This document shows, piece after piece, positions 1 to 9,572 of a stretch of 64,000 bases of DNA. Below the pieces are notes generated by a model. It made no database searches and was not told where the DNA came from. It saw only the letters and a list, made by a program, of their open reading frames with translations. Numbering within the stretch: the stretch's first letter is position 1; each line of letters starts with the position of its first letter. A program made the translations under genes and the position numbers. This DNA is from DASWJZ01 sp963805325 (GTDB lineage: Bacteria; Pseudomonadota; Alphaproteobacteria; Rhizobiales; Afifellaceae). The DNA lies in contig CAWDTS010000010.1 in NCBI GenBank assembly GCA_963805325.1, forward strand, positions 62,001 through 126,000. Direction: 5' to 3'.

Positions 1-1651
1 CGCGGATGTCGGTGAACATGACAGTAGCGACGGCGTTCTTGCCGCCGAGGATATCGTCCTCACGGCCGGAACCCATGAGCTGCGCGGCGATGCCGGGGTC
101 CATGTAGCGCGCCATCGTCGATTTCATGCGCTTCTCGGCGCTGATGTCCTCCAGCATCAGCATCGAACCGAGCTTCTTCTCCTCGGTGCTCACCAGTGGC
201 TGGATGGTGACGTTGACCGACGCCTTCTCGCCCGCGAACGCCATCTCTGCGTCCATCATCTCGAACGAGGTGTTCTCCGCCTCCACCTCCTTGATCTTGC
301 TGGCGATCCAGGCGTTCGCGCCGGTGAAGAACTCGGCGAAAGGCTTGCCCACGATATCGGCAGCCTTCACCTTCATGATGCGGTAGCCGGCCTTGTTGCA
401 GGTGACGATCAGCCCGTCCTCGTCGGTCGTGACGACGCCGTTCGACATGCTTTCAAGCATGCTCTCGTTGTAGTTCTTCATATTCTGGACGTCGTCGAAG
501 AGCTTGGCGTTTTGAAGCGCGATCGACACCTGGCCGGTAAAGGCCTTGAGCCGCGATTCGTCCTCCTCGTTGAACGGCCCGCCGCGCTTGTTCAGAACCT
601 GCGTCACGCCAATCACCTTGCCGTCCTTATTGACGACCGGAACGCAGAGGATGGAACGGGTGAAGTAGCCAGTCTTCTTGTCGAAGGCCGGATTGAAGCG
701 AAGATCGGCATAGGCGTAGGGGATGTTGATGGTCTTGCCCGACGTGAACACCGCGCCGGCAATGCCCATGTGATTGGGGAGGCGGATCTCGATGGCGTCG
801 AGGCCGGTGCCGACCTGCGACCAGAGTTCGCCGGTCTTCTCGTCGTTCAGGAAGAGGGTGGAGCGGTCGGCCCGGAGCATCCGCGTCGCTTCGCCCATCA
901 CCTTCTGCAGGAGCGCCTTAAGGTCGATCTCGGAGGTGACGTCGGTCACGACGTCGAGGAACTGCAGCTCCGTCTCGCGCGACCTTCGCATGCGCTCGAC
1001 GAACTGATTGCTCTGCAGCACCGCCGCCGCCTGCGTGGTCATCGCCGTGAGCAGCGACAAATCCTCATCGGTGAACTTCCGGCCGTTCCTCTTGTTCAGC
1101 GCCTGGGCGACGCCGATCACCTCGCCTTTGAACGTGCGCACCGGCGTGCACATGATGGCCTTGGTCTCGTAGCCGGTCTGCTTGTCGATAGCGGCGTTGA
1201 AGCGCGGGTCGGAGTAGGGGTCGTCGATGATCAGGCCTTCGCCGGTCGTGAAGACGTGGCCGGCGATGCCACTCGTGTTCAGCAGGCGTATCTCGCGGCG
1301 GTGCTCGCCCTGCGCCACGCGCGAATAGAGCTCGCCGGTCTGTTCGTCGTTCAGGAAGAGCGTGGAGCGCTCGCAATCGGTCTCGCGTGAGGTGATCTCC
1401 ACCAGCTTCGCGAGCACCTGATCGAGGCTGTCGATCCCCGCCACCTCGCGCGAGATTGTGAGCAGGATCTCGGCGCGCTGCAGCTTCTCGCCAACGCTCT
1501 TCGGGCCGTTCGTCGCATTGCCTCGCTTCGGCGCGCGCTTCGCCTCGGCCGCGGGCCGCCTCGATCGCTTCGGCCGCGCCTTGCTCCCCGCCTCGGCAGC
1601 GACGCCGTTCGCGTCTTGCGTCACGGGCTTTGCGCCGGAGTCACCGTCCAC
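1..1651 (-). CDS. Class III adenylate/guanylate cyclase with GAF-GAF-PAS sensor (3' end off window)
   Basis: Read on the minus strand, the frame is open from a GTG at 1651 to the left edge. A basic Ala/Lys/Arg linker is followed by two GAF domains (about residues 55-210 and 220-375), each with the GAF-typical FLND and ALNK or VLNK segments. A PAS domain follows (about 385-500). The last visible residues, VMFTDIR, are the first metal-binding motif of a class III nucleotidyl cyclase, so most of the catalytic domain lies outside the window. The likely role is cytoplasmic cAMP synthesis gated by a ligand bound to GAF or PAS. GTG is chosen because GGAG lies 7 nt upstream and it overlaps the stop of the upstream coiled-coil gene by 11 nt, which suggests translational coupling. 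Confidence 0.85.
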   Translation of the reverse strand, partial: MDGDSGAKPVTQDANGVAAEAGSKARPKRSRRPAAEAKRAPKRGNATNGPKSVGEKLQRAEILLTISREVAGIDSLDQVLAKLVEITSRETDCERSTLFLNDEQTGELYSRVAQGEHRREIRLLNTSGIAGHVFTTGEGLIIDDPYSDPRFNAAIDKQTGYETKAIMCTPVRTFKGEVIGVAQALNKRNGRKFTDEDLSLLTAMTTQAAAVLQSNQFVERMRRSRETELQFLDVVTDVTSEIDLKALLQKVMGEATRMLRADRSTLFLNDEKTGELWSQVGTGLDAIEIRLPNHMGIAGAVFTSGKTINIPYAYADLRFNPAFDKKTGYFTRSILCVPVVNKDGKVIGVTQVLNKRGGPFNEEDESRLKAFTGQVSIALQNAKLFDDVQNMKNYNESMLESMSNGVVTTDEDGLIVTCNKAGYRIMKVKAADIVGKPFAEFFTGANAWIASKIKEVEAENTSFEMMDAEMAFAGEKASVNVTIQPLVSTEEKKLGSMLMLEDISAEKRMKSTMARYMDPGIAAQLMGSGREDDILGGKNAVATVMFTDIR

Positions 1652-2216
1652 GGCGCTGCTCCAATTCGGCGCGCAGGACGGCAACCGTCTCGCGGAGCTC
1701 GGTCAGCTCGACGCGGCTTGAGCGCTCAAGCTCCTGCAGCCGATGCTCATAGCCTGCCTTCAGCGCCTCCATCTCGTCGCGGAGTGCGGTCGCGGTCCTC
1801 CTGAGCTGGCGAATCTCGTCGGTCGAATTGGCGATCGCCTTCTGCACGGCCTCCGACTTGCCGATCTGCAGCGCTTCAAGCTCGTCACGAAGGGCGCGCG
1901 CAGTGCCGCGGAGCTGCACGATCTCACCTTGCGACTCGGCGAGCGCCTGCTGCACCGCCTCGTCCTTCTCGATCTGCTTCGCCTCCAGCGTATCGCGGAG
2001 CGCCGCCGCCGTCTTTCTGAGCTGGATGATCTCGGCCTGCGACTCCGCGATGGCGCGCTGGACTTGGTCGCCGTGTTCCGCGTGCTGCGACTCAAGCTCC
2101 AGCCGCAGCGCATGGACGGTCTGATGCAGCTGGCGAAGCTCGGTCTCCGCCTCGTTCAGCCGCAGGACGGACGGGTCGTCCGTGTCTTGGAATCGCTGCA
2201 TGTCGCCGGCGCGCAA
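1641..2216 (-). CDS. Coiled-coil protein with 36-residue repeats, coupled to the cyclase
   Basis: A 191-residue protein made almost wholly of charged heptads. Four tandem segments of 36 residues recur, each with the pattern A-x-x-S/N-x-x-E-I-x-Q-L-R followed by T-A-x-A-L-R-D and E-A; the fourth copy is diverged. There is no signal peptide, membrane segment or catalytic motif. It is read just before the GAF-PAS cyclase and their reading frames overlap (stop at 1641-1643, cyclase GTG at 1649-1651), so the two are probably made together, perhaps as a scaffold or dimerisation partner. I do not recognise a family. The start could also be the Met five codons downstream. The reading frame differs from that of the cyclase, so a fused protein broken by an indel is possible, but the good ribosome binding site before the GTG argues for two proteins. 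Confidence 0.6.
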   Translation of the reverse strand: MRAGDMQRFQDTDDPSVLRLNEAETELRQLHQTVHALRLELESQHAEHGDQVQRAIAESQAEIIQLRKTAAALRDTLEAKQIEKDEAVQQALAESQGEIVQLRGTARALRDELEALQIGKSEAVQKAIANSTDEIRQLRRTATALRDEMEALKAGYEHRLQELERSSRVELTELRETVAVLRAELEQRRGR

Positions 2217-2334
2217 AGCTGCCGTCTCCCGTCAAACTCCGCTCCCGGGCGGTGATGGTCCGCCCCGCGGACCGACCTGTCAACGGGGCCGGAAAAGCCG
2301 GAATCCGGCCAAATCAGCCGATTGTCGGCGCATT

Positions 2335-3204
2335 CTATGCGCCACGGCTCTTCGCCACGTACACCCCCGCTCCGATGATCAGAACGATGCCGGTCAGCGT
2401 CCAGACATCCGGCACGTCGCCGAAGGCCGTCAGGCCGAAGACAGTCGCCGAGACGATCTGAAAGTAGTTGAACGGGGCGAGCGTGCTGGCTGGCGCATAG
2501 GTGAAGGCGCGGATCATGAAGATCTGCGCCAGGCCGAAGACCGTGCCGAGCCCGATCATGTAGAGCCACGCGGTCGCGCTGAGCGGAGCCCAATTCGCGA
2601 TTGCCACCGGGGTGGAGGCGACGCAGCCCGCAACCAGCGTCCAGGCGAACGTGGTGGTCGGCTTCTCGCCGAGTGCGCCCAGTCGGCGGGTCATGAGCTG
2701 GTAGAGAGCGTAGAACACCGCGGCCAGCGCCGGAAACACGGTGTATTTCGACAGCTCGCCGAACCCTGGCCGCGCGACGATCAAAACGGCAAGGAAACCG
2801 ATGGCGACGCCGATCCAACTCGCCGGCTTCACGCGCTCGCCGAGAACCGGCAACGACAGCCCCAGGATGATGAACGGGCCAGCGAAGAGGATGGCGGTCG
2901 CGTCGGCGAGCGGAAGATAGCGCACGCCGACCACCATGCCGGCGCTGACGCCGAGCGGCGTCAGGCCGCGCAGGATCTGGAGCCAGGGATGCGCTGTGCG
3001 GAATGTGCTCTTCCACACGGCCGGCGGCGTCGTGGCAAGAAGCAGGGGAATGGCGAGCGCGTAACGCGCCCAGACGATCTGCGCGACCGACTGGGTCGGC
3101 GCGAGAAGCTTGCTGAAGCCGTCGACGGTGCCGAAGAAGGCGGCGCCAAGGACGATGAAGATGATTCCGCGAAGGACATCGCGGTTTTCTGGCGGTTTCA
3201 GCAT
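2335..3204 (-). CDS. EamA/DMT-family transporter
   Basis: A 289-residue inner-membrane protein with about ten hydrophobic segments arranged as two five-helix halves, the normal length and layout of the drug/metabolite transporter (EamA, RhaT-like) superfamily. Landmarks include the VWARY segment in the first half, the PVLGE loop typical of EamA repeats near residue 120, and a Phe/Tyr-rich helix (about 205-235). Members export or import small metabolites such as amino acids, purines or sugars; the substrate cannot be read from sequence. It stands alone, with its promoter presumably in the gap shared with the divergent ABC exporter. Confidence 0.85.
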   Translation of the reverse strand: MLKPPENRDVLRGIIFIVLGAAFFGTVDGFSKLLAPTQSVAQIVWARYALAIPLLLATTPPAVWKSTFRTAHPWLQILRGLTPLGVSAGMVVGVRYLPLADATAILFAGPFIILGLSLPVLGERVKPASWIGVAIGFLAVLIVARPGFGELSKYTVFPALAAVFYALYQLMTRRLGALGEKPTTTFAWTLVAGCVASTPVAIANWAPLSATAWLYMIGLGTVFGLAQIFMIRAFTYAPASTLAPFNYFQIVSATVFGLTAFGDVPDVWTLTGIVLIIGAGVYVAKSRGA

Positions 3205-3589
3205 CGAGAGTTGTTGGCGGCGGACGCCGCCTTCTTGAGATGTTCAGCCTGCGGTTCGCACGGAATGGCCGTGATCACAATGCCCGGACAGATTTTGATC
3301 AGGGCCCGGCTTGCACCCAAAACGCCCTCGGAGTATCAGCACAATCCCACGTCACGTTCTCTGGGAGGCATTCATGGAAATGATCGGCTTCTTCCGCGCC
3401 TCCGGAATGTGCAACCCCGTGAGTTTGCGGATCGGCGCACGAAGCGCCTGAGCCCTACGGTCTCGTAACTTCGAGACATCCTCCCGCCGCCATCTTCGGA
3501 TGCGGCGGACCAGTTGGCGGCCCACGGACCGCCTCAATCGAATAACCGATTTTTGGGAGCCGGCAGCGCCCTCGCGCCGGTCGCAAACA
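3205..3589. other. Divergent intergenic region between the EamA transporter and the ABC exporter
   Basis: About 385 nt with no conserved gene. It must hold the promoters for both flanking genes. It contains a possible 25-codon ORF (3374-3451) and a 6-bp inverted repeat, GTCTCG and CGAGAC with a 6-nt loop, at 3460-3477. The upstream extension of the exporter frame from 3500 to 3589 is open but has no similarity to an exporter N-terminus. Confidence 0.5.
3374..3451 (+). CDS. Possible 25-aa leader ORF
   Basis: A 25-codon ORF beginning MEMIGFF. GGGAGG lies 5 nt before its ATG, one of the better Shine-Dalgarno sequences in this part of the window. It ends just before the small inverted repeat at 3460-3477 and upstream of the ABC exporter, so it could be a leader peptide. 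No family is recognised and chance is a real possibility. Confidence 0.2.
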   Translation: MEMIGFFRASGMCNPVSLRIGARSA

Positions 3590-5398
3590 ATGGTCCCGTT
3601 TCGCAAAACGCGACGGGCGGAAGCATTCCGCACCGTCCTCGGTTTCACCTTCGGCCACTGGCGACGGCAGAAGCCGCTAATCGCGGCCATTCTGACCGCC
3701 GTCGTCGTTTCGACCTTCGCCGACGTGCTGTTGCCGGTCTATGCCGGGCGGCTCGTCGACGCGGTCGCGCTCGACGCTGGCGACCGCTCTGCAGCGCGCG
3801 ATACCGCGCTCTTCGCCTTCGCGGTCATCCTCCTGCTTGGGGCAGGGATGGTGATCCTGCGCCATCTCGCCTTCGTCGGCATCGTGCGGCTGACGCTGAA
3901 GATGATGTCGGACATCGCGTCAGACGCCTTCAACCGGGTGCAGCGCTTCTCGACCGAGTGGCACGCGAACTCGTTCGCGGGCTCCACCGTGCGCAAGATC
4001 ACGCGCGGCATGTGGGCGCTCGACCTGATGAACGACACGATCCTGATCGCGTTGCTGCCGTCGCTCGTGGTGCTCGTCGGCTCCGCCGCGGTGCTCGCCT
4101 TCTATTGGCCGGCGATGGGCGTCGTCGTGATCGTCGGCACTGGCCTCTACGTCGCCATGACCGCGGCGCTGTCGCTTGTCTATGTCGCGCCTGCTGCGCG
4201 GCTTGCGAACCAATGGGACACGCGGGTCGGCGGCGCGCTCGCCGACGCGATCTCCTGCAACGCCGTCGTGAAGGCATTCGGCGCGGAGACGCGCGAGGAC
4301 GCGCGGCTCGCGCGCGTGCTCGACAAGTGGCGGCACCGGACGCGCCGCACATGGGTACGTGCGACCTATAACGGCACGGCGCAGATCGCGGCGCTGCTTC
4401 TGCTTCGCGCTGCTGTGATCGGGCTCGTGCTGTGGCTCTGGTGGCAGGGGCGCGCAACGCCGGGCGACGTCGCCTATGTGCTGACGATGTTCTTCGTCAT
4501 CCAGGGCTATCTGCGCGAGGTCGGCATGCATATCCGCAACCTGCAGCGCTCGGTGAACGACATGGAGGAGCTGGTCGACTTCCATGCCGAGCCGATCGGC
4601 GTGCCCGACCGGCCGGAGTCCAAGCCAATTTCGATCGGCGGTGGCGCGGTGGCGTTCGATCGCGTGACCTTCCACTATGGCGGACACGCGACGCCGCTCT
4701 TCGACGGCCTCTCAGTCGAGATCGTCGCGGGCGAGAAGGTAGGGCTCGTGGGACGCTCTGGTTCCGGCAAGACCACTTTCGTCAAGCTGATCCAGCGGCT
4801 CTACGATGTGAGCGGCGGTAGCGTCCGCATCGACGGCCAGGACGTGGCGCACGCTACGCAGGCCTCGCTGCGCGCGCAGATCGCGATCGTGCAGCAGGAG
4901 CCGATCCTCTTCCACCGCTCGCTTGCGGAGAACATCGCCTATGGGCGGCCGGGCGCGCGGATGGCGGAGATCGAGCACGCGGCGAAGCTTGCCAACGCCG
5001 ACGACTTCGTCGGCCGCCTGCCGCGTGGCTACGACACGCTGGTCGGCGAACGTGGGGTGAAGCTTTCGGGCGGCGAGCGCCAGCGCGTGGCGCTTGCGCG
5101 CGCTTTCCTGGCGGATGCGCCGATCCTGATTCTCGACGAGGCGACGTCGAGCCTCGATTCGGAATCGGAGCTCCTGATCCAGGAGGCGATGGCGCGGCTT
5201 GTGCGCGGGCGCACAGCGATCGTCATCGCGCATCGGCTGTCGACGGTCAGGGCGATGGACCGCATCCTGGTCTTCGACCGCGGGGTCGTCGCGGAGGAGG
5301 GGAGCCACGCCGAACTCGTCCGCCGCGAGCGCGGTATTTACCGCTCGCTCTTCGAGAAGCAGGCAGGCGGGATGGCGGCCGGACTCAAGGTGGCCTGA
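3590..5398 (+). CDS. ABC exporter, fused transmembrane and ATPase domains
   Basis: A half-transporter of the ABCB/MsbA type, 602 residues from the chosen ATG. The first ~320 residues hold six membrane helices (ABC_membrane domain). The C-terminal ATPase domain shows Walker A (GRSGSGKTT), a Q-loop (VQQEP), the signature LSGGERQR, Walker B with catalytic Glu (ILILDEATSSLD) and the H-loop His (IAHRLST). It should work as a homodimer exporting lipid, drug or peptide; the substrate is unknown. The frame is open 30 codons further upstream, but that extension does not look like an exporter N-terminus, so the ATG at 3590 is preferred, although its ribosome binding site is weak. Confidence 0.9.
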   Translation: MVPFRKTRRAEAFRTVLGFTFGHWRRQKPLIAAILTAVVVSTFADVLLPVYAGRLVDAVALDAGDRSAARDTALFAFAVILLLGAGMVILRHLAFVGIVRLTLKMMSDIASDAFNRVQRFSTEWHANSFAGSTVRKITRGMWALDLMNDTILIALLPSLVVLVGSAAVLAFYWPAMGVVVIVGTGLYVAMTAALSLVYVAPAARLANQWDTRVGGALADAISCNAVVKAFGAETREDARLARVLDKWRHRTRRTWVRATYNGTAQIAALLLLRAAVIGLVLWLWWQGRATPGDVAYVLTMFFVIQGYLREVGMHIRNLQRSVNDMEELVDFHAEPIGVPDRPESKPISIGGGAVAFDRVTFHYGGHATPLFDGLSVEIVAGEKVGLVGRSGSGKTTFVKLIQRLYDVSGGSVRIDGQDVAHATQASLRAQIAIVQQEPILFHRSLAENIAYGRPGARMAEIEHAAKLANADDFVGRLPRGYDTLVGERGVKLSGGERQRVALARAFLADAPILILDEATSSLDSESELLIQEAMARLVRGRTAIVIAHRLSTVRAMDRILVFDRGVVAEEGSHAELVRRERGIYRSLFEKQAGGMAAGLKVA

Positions 5399-5513
5399 TC
5401 GTGTGTGGCGCGTCGTGGGCGGGCGTGCTGCTGGAAGGTGTTCCAAGTGGCCGCACGCGCCGCGGGTCATAGCTGGCGAGGAAGGCGAGTCCGGCACCTC
5501 GGCTTTCGCCTCC

Positions 5514-6401
5514 CTAACGCGGCGGCTTGCGACCGATCACCGATGTAACAAGCGCGTTGCCCTCGCAGGTCTCGATCATGTCGAGACCGAGATCGCCGAG
5601 CCGCGCCGCGGCAGCGTCCGGGCTCCACACGTGGCCGCCGCTCCGTACCAGGCGGAGTGCCTGCAGCGACAGACCGAGGGGGTCAGGCGGCGCGGCTGGA
5701 AGCCCGAAGATCATCCAGCCGCCCGGCCGGAGCGCCCGCACAGCCCGGCGCAATGCCTCGCCGGAGACGTGCGGCGGAATGAAGGGGCTCGGGAACCAGA
5801 TCAAGGAGTAGGCGTCCTCGTCCGCAAGCGCCTCACAGCCGTGAAGCCGGAGCTCGACGCGGTCCGCGACGTCGTTTTCCGCGACGTTCTGGTGCGCGAG
5901 GCTGAGCGCGGTCTCCCACGGGTCGATGCCGACAACGCGGAGCGCCGGCCAGAGGCGTACCGCCTCGATTGCGATCCACCCGCAGCCGGTACCAATGTCG
6001 AGGAATGCGCCGGGTGCTTCGAGCGCTGTCCGCAGCGCCGGTCGGCTCGTGGCGAGTGCGTCGATCAAGTGAGCCACGCGGGCGGAAGCACGGCCTTGCG
6101 CTTGCAGGACCGTGGGGTCCTGTGCGGTCCAGCCCGGCGGACGCTCGGGCGCCCTGAGAAGCTCGGCCGCCTGCCCGAAGAACGTCAGGATGGTGCTAAG
6201 TGCCGCGGTCTCTTGTTGCGGCGTGAGATCGTCGAAGAGCGCCGGATCGACATGGCCAGCGATCTCGCCGAGCAGCGCGCGAACGTTCGGGTCGCCGTCG
6301 ACGGCGAGCTGGCGAAGCCGTAGCTCCGCGCCAATCGCCGCCAGGGTCTCGGTCGCGCCGAGCAACCGGCGAACGTTCGCCATCAACACGTCAAAGCCCA
6401 T
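5514..6401 (-). CDS. SAM-dependent methyltransferase
   Basis: About 295 residues. The C-terminal two-thirds is a class I Rossmann methyltransferase: motif I FLDIGTGCGW near residue 135, an acidic residue at the end of strand 2 (VVGIDPW), and a motif-IV-like ALIWFPSPF-type segment (here SLIWFPSPF) followed by the RALRPGGWM loop. The N-terminal ~90 residues are helical and may bind substrate. It resembles class I small-molecule methyltransferases; the substrate is unknown. The frame continues to a GTG at 6416, but the ATG at 6401 is preceded by GGGGCGGGA and is preferred. Confidence 0.8.
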   Translation of the reverse strand: MGFDVLMANVRRLLGATETLAAIGAELRLRQLAVDGDPNVRALLGEIAGHVDPALFDDLTPQQETAALSTILTFFGQAAELLRAPERPPGWTAQDPTVLQAQGRASARVAHLIDALATSRPALRTALEAPGAFLDIGTGCGWIAIEAVRLWPALRVVGIDPWETALSLAHQNVAENDVADRVELRLHGCEALADEDAYSLIWFPSPFIPPHVSGEALRRAVRALRPGGWMIFGLPAAPPDPLGLSLQALRLVRSGGHVWSPDAAAARLGDLGLDMIETCEGNALVTSVIGRKPPR

Positions 6402-6489
6402 GTCCCGCCCCAGCACGACCGATTGATTCTACCCAGCTTCCCCGATTGGGTCGAGCGTCTGTCCGGCTCGTCCGCCGCTTGCGCGGGAG

Positions 6490-7389
6490 CTATCGCTCGC
6501 CGATGCTCCTCCGCCAGGAATGCTCCTCCTTGAAGCCGAGCACCTCGCGGATCTTGCGGTTGGAATAGGGCGATTCGAACTCGCCCAACTCGCGCTTCAC
6601 CGGCACGTTCGGATAGTAGCGCTTCAGCAGCTCCTTGGTCGGCAGGTTGGCGGAGGTCTCGTCGTTCGCGGCGTTGAAGACCTGGAAGCCGAGCCCGTCC
6701 TTCTCGATACAGAGTTTTACGATCTGCCCGAGGTCGCGGGCGTCGATGTAGCTCCACATGATCTTCTTGCGGAACTCCGGGTTCGCCTTCCACTGTGGAA
6801 CGAACGACTCGTATTCGTGCGGCTCGATGACGTTGCCGATGCGAAGCGCATAGATGTCGAAGTCGCCGCGCAGCTGAAAGGCGCGCGCCGTCTTCTCGTT
6901 CACCACCTTGGACATCGCGTAGGAGTCCATCGGGTTAACGTCGTAGTCCTCGTCGAGCGGCAGGTAATCGGGCTCGCGCGGCTCGTTGGCGAAGATGATG
7001 CCGTAGGTGGTCTCGCTCGAGGCGATGATGATCTTCCTGATGCCGAGTTTCGTCGCCGCCTCGATGATGTTGTAGGTGCCCATCACGTTGATGCGGAAAA
7101 GCTCGTTGTCGGGCGTGATCATGATGCGCGGGATGGCGGCGAAATGGACGACCGCGTCGACGGGCTGCGGCGCAAGCACCGGGTCGAACTCGTGCGTGGC
7201 CATGGTGCTGGAGAGTGCGTTGAAGACCTGGCCGGAATCCGTGATGTCGGTGATGAGCGTGCGCACCTTCGGATTGTCGAGCGGCTTCATGTCGAGGTTC
7301 AGTACGTCGTAGCCGTTGTCGACGAGGTATTTGACCGCGTGGCGGCCGGCCTTACCGGTGCCGCCGGTGAACATGATGCGCTTCGGCAT
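6490..7389 (-). CDS. NAD-dependent epimerase/dehydratase (extended SDR)
   Basis: A 299-residue extended short-chain dehydrogenase. The N-terminal nucleotide-binding motif is TGGTGKAGRHA, the active-site Tyr and Lys lie in SYAMSK (about residue 160) and a Ser appears in IIASSETTYG. These enzymes act on nucleotide sugars or sugar acids with bound NAD(P); similarity to uronate dehydrogenase or epimerase types is only general. AAGGA lies 7 nt before the ATG. It is divergent from bdhA across 223 nt. Confidence 0.85.
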   Translation of the reverse strand: MPKRIMFTGGTGKAGRHAVKYLVDNGYDVLNLDMKPLDNPKVRTLITDITDSGQVFNALSSTMATHEFDPVLAPQPVDAVVHFAAIPRIMITPDNELFRINVMGTYNIIEAATKLGIRKIIIASSETTYGIIFANEPREPDYLPLDEDYDVNPMDSYAMSKVVNEKTARAFQLRGDFDIYALRIGNVIEPHEYESFVPQWKANPEFRKKIMWSYIDARDLGQIVKLCIEKDGLGFQVFNAANDETSANLPTKELLKRYYPNVPVKRELGEFESPYSNRKIREVLGFKEEHSWRRSIGER

Positions 7390-7612
7390 GGATGGATCCT
7401 TTCCGGTCCGCGCGCGGAATGTCGCCGGACGCCCGTTTCAGGTGCTCAATCGGAAGCCGGACCGCTTCTGTCAAGCGCGGTTCTTACGGAAAAGCGCCAG
7501 CGATTGCGCGGCTTTCGCGAACATCAGCTATCGAAACGATACGGCCTAGGCATTTCAGGCGAAGCGGAATTCTCCGCATGGTTGACCCACGCACAGGATC
7601 GAGGAAAAGACC

Positions 7613-8395
7613 ATGCTGAAGGGAAAAACCGCACTCGTCACCGGCTCGACCAGCGGAATCGGGCAGGGGATTGCCGAGGCCTTCGCGGCCGAGGGCTGCA
7701 ACATCGTGCTGAACGGCTTCGGCGACGCCGGGACGATCGAAAAGCTCCGCTGCGGGATGGCGACCCAGTATGGCGTGAGCGTCCGCTACGACGGCGCCGA
7801 CATGAGCAAGGGCGCTGCGATCACGGCGATGATGGACAAGGCGATCGCGGAATTCGGCGCCGTCGACATCCTCGTCAACAATGCCGGCATCCAGCACGTC
7901 GCACCGATCGACGAATTCCCGGAGGACAAGTGGAACGCGGTCATCGCGATCGATCTCGTCTCCTCGTTCTACACGATCAGCCGCGCGCTTCCCGCCATGA
8001 AGAAACGTGGCTGGGGCCGCGTCATCAACATCGCCTCCGCGCACGCGCTGGTGGCCTCGCCGTTCAAGTCCGCCTACGTCGCGGCCAAGCACGGCGTCGC
8101 CGGACTGACGAAGACGGTGGCGCTCGAGGTCGCGGAGCAGGGGATCACGGTCAACGCCGTCTGTCCCGGCTACGTGCGCACTCCGCTCGTCGAGAAACAG
8201 ATCCCGGACACCGCGAGGGCGCGTGGCATCACCGAGGAGCAAGTCGTTAAGGACGTGCTCCTCGCGGCACAGCCGACCAAGAAGTTCGTCACCGTCGAGC
8301 AGGTCGCGGCACTCAGCCTCTTCCTCGCCTCCGAAGAGGCGGCCTCGATCACCGGCGCGATCGTGCCGATCGAGGGCGGCTGGACGGCCCACTAG
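7613..8395 (+). CDS. bdhA: D-beta-hydroxybutyrate dehydrogenase
   Basis: A 260-residue classical SDR closely matching BdhA, which interconverts D-3-hydroxybutyrate and acetoacetate with NAD in polyhydroxybutyrate turnover. Seen: TGSTSGIGQG cofactor motif, NNAGIQHV (the QHV extension is typical of BdhA), catalytic Ser in IASAHA, Tyr and Lys in YVAAKHG, and the C-terminal IEGGWTA. GAGGAAAAG precedes the ATG. A paralogue lies at 17664. Next downstream is a patatin-like gene, starting 21 nt after the stop, probably in the same transcript. Confidence 0.95.
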   Translation: MLKGKTALVTGSTSGIGQGIAEAFAAEGCNIVLNGFGDAGTIEKLRCGMATQYGVSVRYDGADMSKGAAITAMMDKAIAEFGAVDILVNNAGIQHVAPIDEFPEDKWNAVIAIDLVSSFYTISRALPAMKKRGWGRVINIASAHALVASPFKSAYVAAKHGVAGLTKTVALEVAEQGITVNAVCPGYVRTPLVEKQIPDTARARGITEEQVVKDVLLAAQPTKKFVTVEQVAALSLFLASEEAASITGAIVPIEGGWTAH

Positions 8396-8416
8396 AAGCA
8401 CTGTGGAGTTCCTGAC

Positions 8417-9572
8417 ATGACGACAATCACTCGGACCGCGCCGGCCGTGCAGGCAGACGGCGAGCCTGGCGCCCGCCGCCGAGCCGCAGCGGCAGCAGAT
8501 TGTCCTCGTCCTTCAGGGCGGGGGCGCGCTCGGCGCCTATCAGGCCGGCGTCTATCAAGCGATGTCGGAAGGCGATGTCGCTCCCGATTGGGTCATCGGG
8601 ACGTCGATCGGCGCGATCAACGGTGCGTTGATCGCCGGCAACAAGCCGGAGAACCGTCTTGCCCGCCTGCAGGAATTCTGGGACGGCGTCGGCAGCGGCA
8701 ACAGCTTCTCCGATATGTGGGCTTCAGCGCTCTTCGGAAACGCGCTCGGCAACATCAACACAATCACGCGCGGGATACCCGGATTCTTCGAAACCAACCC
8801 ACGCGCAATCTTCGGCGTGAACTACCCCGTGGGTCTCGAACAGGCCTCGTACTACACAACCGATCCGCTCAAGGCGACGCTCGCGCGGCTGATCGATTTC
8901 GAGCACCTGAACGGCAGGCATACGCACCTGACCGTCGGCGCCGTCAACGTCAGGACGAGCGAGCTCCGTTACTTCGACAGCCGCGAGATGGACCTGCGGC
9001 CCGCGCACGTGATGGCATCCGGCGCCCTCCCGCCGGCCTTCCCGGCCGTGTGCATCGATGGCGAGCCCTACTGGGACGGCGGGGTTTATTCCAACACGCC
9101 GATCGAGGTGGTTCTCGACGCGATGCCGCGCAGGAATGCGCTGATCTTTTCCGTCAACCTGTGGCAGCCGAGCGGGTCGGAGCCGGACACCATCTGGCAG
9201 GTTCTCGGCCGCTTGAAGGACATTCAATATGCGAGCCGCGGCAAGAGCCACGTCGCGCGCCAGGAGCAGATCCACCGGATGCGCCACGTCATCCGCGAAC
9301 TGGTCAAGCATATCCCCGAGGCGGAGCGCGACGACCCGATGGTGAAGGAGCTCGCCTCATACGGCTGCAGCACGATCATGCATCTGGTGCGGCTCCTCTC
9401 GCCGCGCCTCGACGGCGAGGACCACACCAAGGACATCGACTTCACCCGCGCCGGAATCCGAGCGCGCTGGCAGGCCGGCTACGAACACGCCAAGCGCGTT
9501 CTTTCCGAAAAGCCGTGGGAATGCGAAGTCGACATGCTGCAGGGCGTGGTGGTTCACGAATCCTCGGAATAG
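8417..9572 (+). CDS. Patatin-like phospholipase (frame break near 8460)
   Basis: A patatin-fold serine hydrolase. The oxyanion loop GGGALGAYQAGV, the nucleophile motif GTSIG and the catalytic Asp in YWDGGVYSNTP form the Ser-Asp dyad of bacterial patatins, which cleave acyl esters of phospholipids. The oxyanion loop lies upstream of the first in-frame ATG (8562), and no GTG or TTG start exists in that frame. The ATG at 8417, just after bdhA, opens in another frame. The two join if one base is extra near 8455-8475, in GCC-rich sequence. The pair bdhA-patatin is common in rhizobia and may link to polyhydroxybutyrate granules. Confidence 0.8.

Noticed and set aside
6520..8250. 576-codon plus-strand ORF spanning the epimerase gene and the start of bdhA
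   Set aside because: It runs antisense to the epimerase gene and then out of frame through bdhA. Its composition is Arg/Asp-rich and it has no family similarity; it is a high-GC shadow frame.
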